7,772 bases of DNA from Actinomycetota bacterium (lineage in GTDB: Bacteria; Actinomycetota; Actinomycetes; Nanopelagicales; Nanopelagicaceae): the NCBI GenBank assembly GCA_013205455.1, contig JABMMO010000111.1, positions 1 through 7,772 on the forward strand. Direction: 5' to 3'. Shown here piece by piece: positions 5,735-7,772 of the stretch. The position numbers and the translations under genes are program-made. The notes under the pieces were generated by a model, which was not told the origin of the DNA, searched no databases, and saw nothing but the letters and a program-made list of their open reading frames with translations. Within the stretch, counting starts at the first letter, position 1, and every line of letters begins with the position of its first letter.

Positions 5735-6541
5735 TTATTGCGCAGACCAACCGCCATCTATGGGAGATGCAGTTCCGGTGATGTTATGTGCCGCTTTATT
5801 GCACAACCAGAGCGCCATTTCGCCGATATCGGAAGTCTTAGACATGCGCATGCTTGGCTGTTTCTCTCTAAGAATGTCGGCAACACCCGCGTCGCGATCA
5901 CCGTCATGCAGCGCCGCTCGCTCTTGAATTTGTGGCTCAATTAAAGTTGTTTCAACCCAACCCGGGCAGATCGCATTAATGGTTAAGCCACCATTTTCAC
6001 GATTACCAATATTTGCATGCTCTAATGCAGCAACGCGAGTTAACCCAACTACCCCATGCTTGGCTGCAACATATGGTGCCTTTGAAACTGAAGCCACAAT
6101 TCCATGAACAGATGAAATATTAATTACCCGGCCATGTCCTCGCGCTGCCATCTGCGGCAGCAGTAAACGCATCGTGTCGAAATATGAAGTTAAATTAACG
6201 GCAATAATGTCATCCCACTTATCACGCGGCATATCAACTGTTGCAGCGACATGTTGAATCCCCGCGTTATTTACCAAAATATCTATTTCACCATTTCTTA
6301 AAATCTCTTTAACTAAGTTTTCAGTAGCAGAAACATCTCGCAAATCTGAAACATATGTTTCAACTTTTGGAGAACCAGCTGATTTAACTTGCGCTACCGC
6401 GCTATCGATTACTGATTGCTCGCCCAGACCATGCAATACGAGCGCAGCGCCTTCTCTGGCAAAAACAGTTGCTATACCTAATCCAACCCCTTGAAACGAA
6501 CCGGTAATAAATGCACGTTTGCCTTGAAGTTGGCCAGCCAT
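5735..6541 (-). CDS. bdhA: D-3-hydroxybutyrate dehydrogenase (short-chain dehydrogenase)
   Basis: This 268-residue SDR enzyme should oxidise D-3-hydroxybutyrate to acetoacetate with NAD+ in the cytosol, feeding carbon toward acetyl-CoA. The cofactor motif is TGSFQGVG (13-20), NNAG is at 91-94, and the catalytic set is Asn116, Ser144, Tyr157 and Lys161. Residues matching the substrate-binding set of the Pseudomonas enzyme (from recall: Gln94, His144, Lys152, Gln196) are here Gln96 in GIQHVA, His146 in SSVHG, Lys154 in SKAPYVAAKHG, and Gln204 in IEPQI. NAICPGWVETTLIEPQI and the end ITGTASPIDGGWSAQ are subfamily signatures. It is slightly long because of an insertion around residues 178-186 (IGNRENGGL). 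A GGAG ribosome site (6552-6549) precedes the ATG. No acetoacetate-CoA transferase or polymer gene is adjacent. Substrate is a confident subfamily inference, not proven. Confidence 0.9.
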   Translation of the reverse strand: MAGQLQGKRAFITGSFQGVGLGIATVFAREGAALVLHGLGEQSVIDSAVAQVKSAGSPKVETYVSDLRDVSATENLVKEILRNGEIDILVNNAGIQHVAATVDMPRDKWDDIIAVNLTSYFDTMRLLLPQMAARGHGRVINISSVHGIVASVSKAPYVAAKHGVVGLTRVAALEHANIGNRENGGLTINAICPGWVETTLIEPQIQERAALHDGDRDAGVADILREKQPSMRMSKTSDIGEMALWLCNKAAHNITGTASPIDGGWSAQ

Positions 6542-6590
6542 ATTTTCGCTCCAGACTCGTAAATTTTGGAATGAGAGCTAATGATAACTG

Positions 6591-6596
6591 TATAAT
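6591..6596 (+). promoter_or_regulatory. candidate -10 box upstream of the homocysteine methyltransferase gene
   Basis: A perfect TATAAT lies 45 nt before the ATG at 6642 in the 100-nt divergent spacer (6542-6641). No good -35 is visible at 16-18 nt; the nearest TTGGAA (6566-6571) gives an over-long 19-nt spacer. The spacer is very AT-rich, so a chance match is possible. I see no clear promoter for the opposite gene. Confidence 0.4.
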
Positions 6597-6641
6597 TGGC
6601 CTTTAATTGAGATTTATATATTTTCTATTGAAACGAGCAAA

Positions 6642-7502
6642 ATGAATAGGTCGCTTAAATTAGATGGTGGCCTTTCCACAGCGCTTGAAGGACTTGGCAT
6701 TAACTTAAAGACCTCGCTATGGACTGGCGAATTACTTAGATCTAATCCAAAAGCCATAGAGCGCGCTCATAGAGCTTTTGTAGATGCTGGCGCTGAAATA
6801 ATTATCACATCCGCTTATCAAATTTCATTTTCTGGTTGTAAAGAACGCGGCTGGAGCGATTCTGAAGTTACCTCGGCACTTACTTTATCTACTGAGTTAG
6901 CGAAATCTGCGGCAGATGGAAATGCAAAAGTTGCAGCAAGCGTTGGGCCTTACGGAGCGGCACTTGCAGATGGTTCTGAATATCGTGGTCGTTACGGCGT
7001 CTCTAATTCCAAATTGCGGGAATTTCACGAACGAAGATTAGAAATATTGATTTCTACCGAGCCAGATTATTTAGCTTTAGAAACTATGCCAGATATGCAA
7101 GAGGTAGAAGTGCTTCTAGATTTGATCTCAGAATTCAACGCCAATATTCCGTTCTGGGTTTCTTATTCTTGTAATTCCAATTACAAAACTAATGCTGGTC
7201 AAGAATTTAGTGAGGCTGTAGAACTAGTTTCCTCCTGCAAAGATGCCTTTGCGGTTGGGATTAATTGCACCGCGCCAAACTTAATTAATGATCTACTTAA
7301 AACAGGTAATTCAAAGTTGCCTTACATCGTCTATCCAAATGCTGGTCGAGAGTGGGATGCAAACCGCAAAGAATGGAGTGGTCCTACTTCTGGCAGCTTC
7401 TCCCCGGATTTGATTGCGGAATGGATTGATTCAGGCGCACGAATTATTGGCGGCTGCTGTGGCGTTTCTCCAAAGGATATTGAATCGATTAATATCCCTT
7501 AA
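6642..7502 (+). CDS. mmuM: homocysteine S-methyltransferase (MmuM type)
   Basis: This 286-residue enzyme belongs to the zinc-dependent homocysteine S-methyltransferase family, which transfers a methyl group from S-methylmethionine (or S-adenosylmethionine) to homocysteine, giving methionine. The N-terminal LDGGLSTALEGLG, the ITSAYQISFSG segment, ASVGPYGAALADGSEYRG and ALETMP follow the MmuM pattern. The three zinc cysteines are present: Cys209 in GINCTAP and Cys272-Cys273 in IGGCCGVSP. YPNAGREWDA (about 230-240) is also typical. The length is normal for a stand-alone enzyme with no cobalamin or folate domain. No S-methylmethionine permease is adjacent, so it may serve import from elsewhere or repair of S-adenosylmethionine. 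Its start has no strong Shine-Dalgarno, but the LDGG motif leaves little room for another start. The interrupted tRNA begins 16 nt after its stop. Confidence 0.92.
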   Translation: MNRSLKLDGGLSTALEGLGINLKTSLWTGELLRSNPKAIERAHRAFVDAGAEIIITSAYQISFSGCKERGWSDSEVTSALTLSTELAKSAADGNAKVAASVGPYGAALADGSEYRGRYGVSNSKLREFHERRLEILISTEPDYLALETMPDMQEVEVLLDLISEFNANIPFWVSYSCNSNYKTNAGQEFSEAVELVSSCKDAFAVGINCTAPNLINDLLKTGNSKLPYIVYPNAGREWDANRKEWSGPTSGSFSPDLIAEWIDSGARIIGGCCGVSPKDIESINIP

Positions 7503-7518
7503 ACTTCAGTTCCCACTA

Positions 7519-7561
7519 GGGGCGGTAGCTCAGTTGGTCAGAGCCCCGGACTCATAATCCG
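7519..7561 (+). tRNA. 5' part of a tRNA with CAT anticodon (Met or Ile2), interrupted at the anticodon stem
   Basis: The acceptor 5' strand GGGGCGG (7519-7525) is followed by TA, the D-stem GCTC/GAGC (7528-7531, 7541-7544), the D-loop AGTTGGTCA, and the anticodon arm CCGGA-CTCATAA-TCCG (7546-7561) with anticodon CAT at 7553-7555. The fifth stem base should be G but is A (7562). After it there is no T-arm (GGTTCRAATCC) and no CCGCCCC acceptor strand up to the window end. The D-arm and loop exclude initiator tRNA by resemblance; elongator Met and the lysidine-type Ile2 cannot be told apart from this half. As it stands here the gene cannot give a functional tRNA unless the 3' half is restored elsewhere. 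It could share a transcript with mmuM. Confidence 0.85.
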
Positions 7562-7772
7562 ATGTTCCAGAATCAACTTGATTTCCTGTTTGTAAGAAAA
7601 AGCGCAGGTCAGATGGGTTAATTGGCGCTTTAGAGCGACTCATAATTTCTGTCTCTAATGGCTCCGTGCACATTTCATGCACTTCGTTAACCGCTCTATT
7701 CACATTTGCCGCAACTTTCTCTCTATCAGCTTCAAAGATATGCGCATACACACGCATAGTTAATTGAACATC
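7530..7772 (-). CDS. int: tyrosine recombinase (integrase), C-terminal part, runs off the right edge
   Basis: This frame is open from the right edge and ends at TGA 7532-7530, giving 80 C-terminal residues. It begins DVQLTMRVYAHIFEADREK, which fits the end of the catalytic domain of phage-type tyrosine recombinases, where the Tyr of 'xTMxxYAHxF' (here codon 7748-7746) is the nucleophile that attaches to DNA. The Arg-His-Arg part lies outside. The Met at 7757 is internal, not a start. A helix follows (EADREKVAANVNRAVNEVHEM) and then a tail of about 45 residues without family features. The last residues, from about SDYESGALTN to the stop, are encoded by the complement of the tRNA anticodon and D-arms. 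The gene points toward the attachment site, as is usual for integrases next to their tRNA targets. The element it belongs to extends to the right. Confidence 0.85.
   Translation of the reverse strand, partial: DVQLTMRVYAHIFEADREKVAANVNRAVNEVHEMCTEPLETEIMSRSKAPINPSDLRFFLQTGNQVDSGTSDYESGALTN
7547..7561. other. probable attachment-site core in the tRNA anticodon arm
   Basis: CGGACTCATAATCCG is an inverted repeat (CGGA / TCCG) around the 7-nt loop CTCATAA. Tyrosine recombinases commonly use such anticodon-arm symmetry, with a roughly 7-nt crossover region in the loop (established for tRNA-targeting integrases). The tRNA sequence stops exactly at its right end, and the recombinase gene reads across it, so this is the likely att junction. 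The exact strand-exchange bases are not determinable from one junction. Confidence 0.65.
7562..7772. mobile_element. left end of an integrated mobile element (continues past the window)
   Basis: From 7562 the sequence is no longer tRNA and encodes a tyrosine recombinase tail on the minus strand up to the window end. An integrase adjoining a disrupted tRNA is the classic mark of a prophage, integrative element or genomic island. Nothing in the visible 211 bases says which of these it is, how long it is, or what cargo it has. Confidence 0.75.
7637..7646. repeat. second copy of the tRNA anticodon-arm decamer inside the recombinase gene
   Basis: GACTCATAAT occurs at 7549-7558 in the tRNA and again, in the same orientation, at 7637-7646, 88 bases away. 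AGAGC precedes both copies (7540-7544 and 7632-7636), as the D-stem does in the tRNA; the second lacks the four bases between them. It is in frame within the recombinase tail (encoding part of IMSRSK). It may be a recombinase contact site, an old partial core duplication, or chance. Confidence 0.5.

Noticed and set aside
7562..7600. Degenerate T-arm continuing the tRNA
   Set aside because: GTTCCAGAATC is only loosely like a T-loop, there is no 5-bp T-stem, and no CCGCCCC acceptor strand follows.
7612..7650. A second, partial tRNA gene
   Set aside because: Only the AGAGC and GACTCATAAT segments match; no acceptor, D-stem pair or anticodon stem can be formed, and the stretch is in frame within the recombinase.
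7519..7772. Group I intron inside the tRNA
   Set aside because: Known tRNA introns of this type interrupt the anticodon loop; here the break is at the far end of the anticodon stem, no 3' half reappears and the following DNA encodes a recombinase.
1..7772. CRISPR array, transposon inverted repeats or toxin-antitoxin pair
   Set aside because: No regularly spaced repeats, no transposase frame and no paired small genes of a known kind were seen on either strand.

Overview
The window looks like chromosome from a low-to-mid-GC actinobacterium, most like the small-genome freshwater lineage (acI / Nanopelagicales type). The evidence is the actinobacterial gene order fabH-acpP-fabF-accD with an AccD6-like carboxyltransferase, a neighbouring DUF3145 protein (a family I know only from Actinobacteria), AT-leaning codon use and very tight gene spacing. 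The lineage call is inference from gene content; no search was possible.

Layout, left to right. (1) Positions 1-3334, plus strand: a type II fatty-acid synthesis operon. It holds the 3' end of fabH, the acyl carrier protein, the elongating ketosynthase fabF and the carboxyltransferase subunit that makes malonyl-CoA. Together these cover malonyl-CoA supply, initiation and elongation on ACP. (2) Positions 3336-4591, minus strand: a DUF3145 gene and a membrane-anchored SIMPL-domain (DUF541) gene, joined by an ATGA overlap and running head-on into accD with a 1-nt gap. (3) Positions 4592-4914: a long intergenic region with three hairpins, which I read as the divergent control region and the untranslated leader of a cold-shock gene. 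(4) Positions 4915-5118: a CspA-type cold-shock protein, followed by a strong terminator that probably works in both directions. (5) Positions 5167-6541, minus strand: an operon of a D-3-hydroxybutyrate dehydrogenase and a secreted M23-family metallopeptidase. (6) Positions 6642-7502, plus strand: a homocysteine S-methyltransferase, divergent from the dehydrogenase.

(7) Positions 7519-7772 are the most interesting part. A tRNA with a CAT anticodon begins normally, but its sequence breaks off at the end of the anticodon stem (7561). What follows is not the T-arm and 3' acceptor strand but the C-terminal end of a tyrosine recombinase read on the opposite strand. The recombinase frame includes the catalytic-tyrosine motif and stays open past the right edge of the window. 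This is the junction of an integrated mobile element that uses the anticodon arm as its attachment site. In the integrated state the recombinase's last residues and stop codon are supplied by the tRNA gene itself. The body of the element lies to the right, outside the window.
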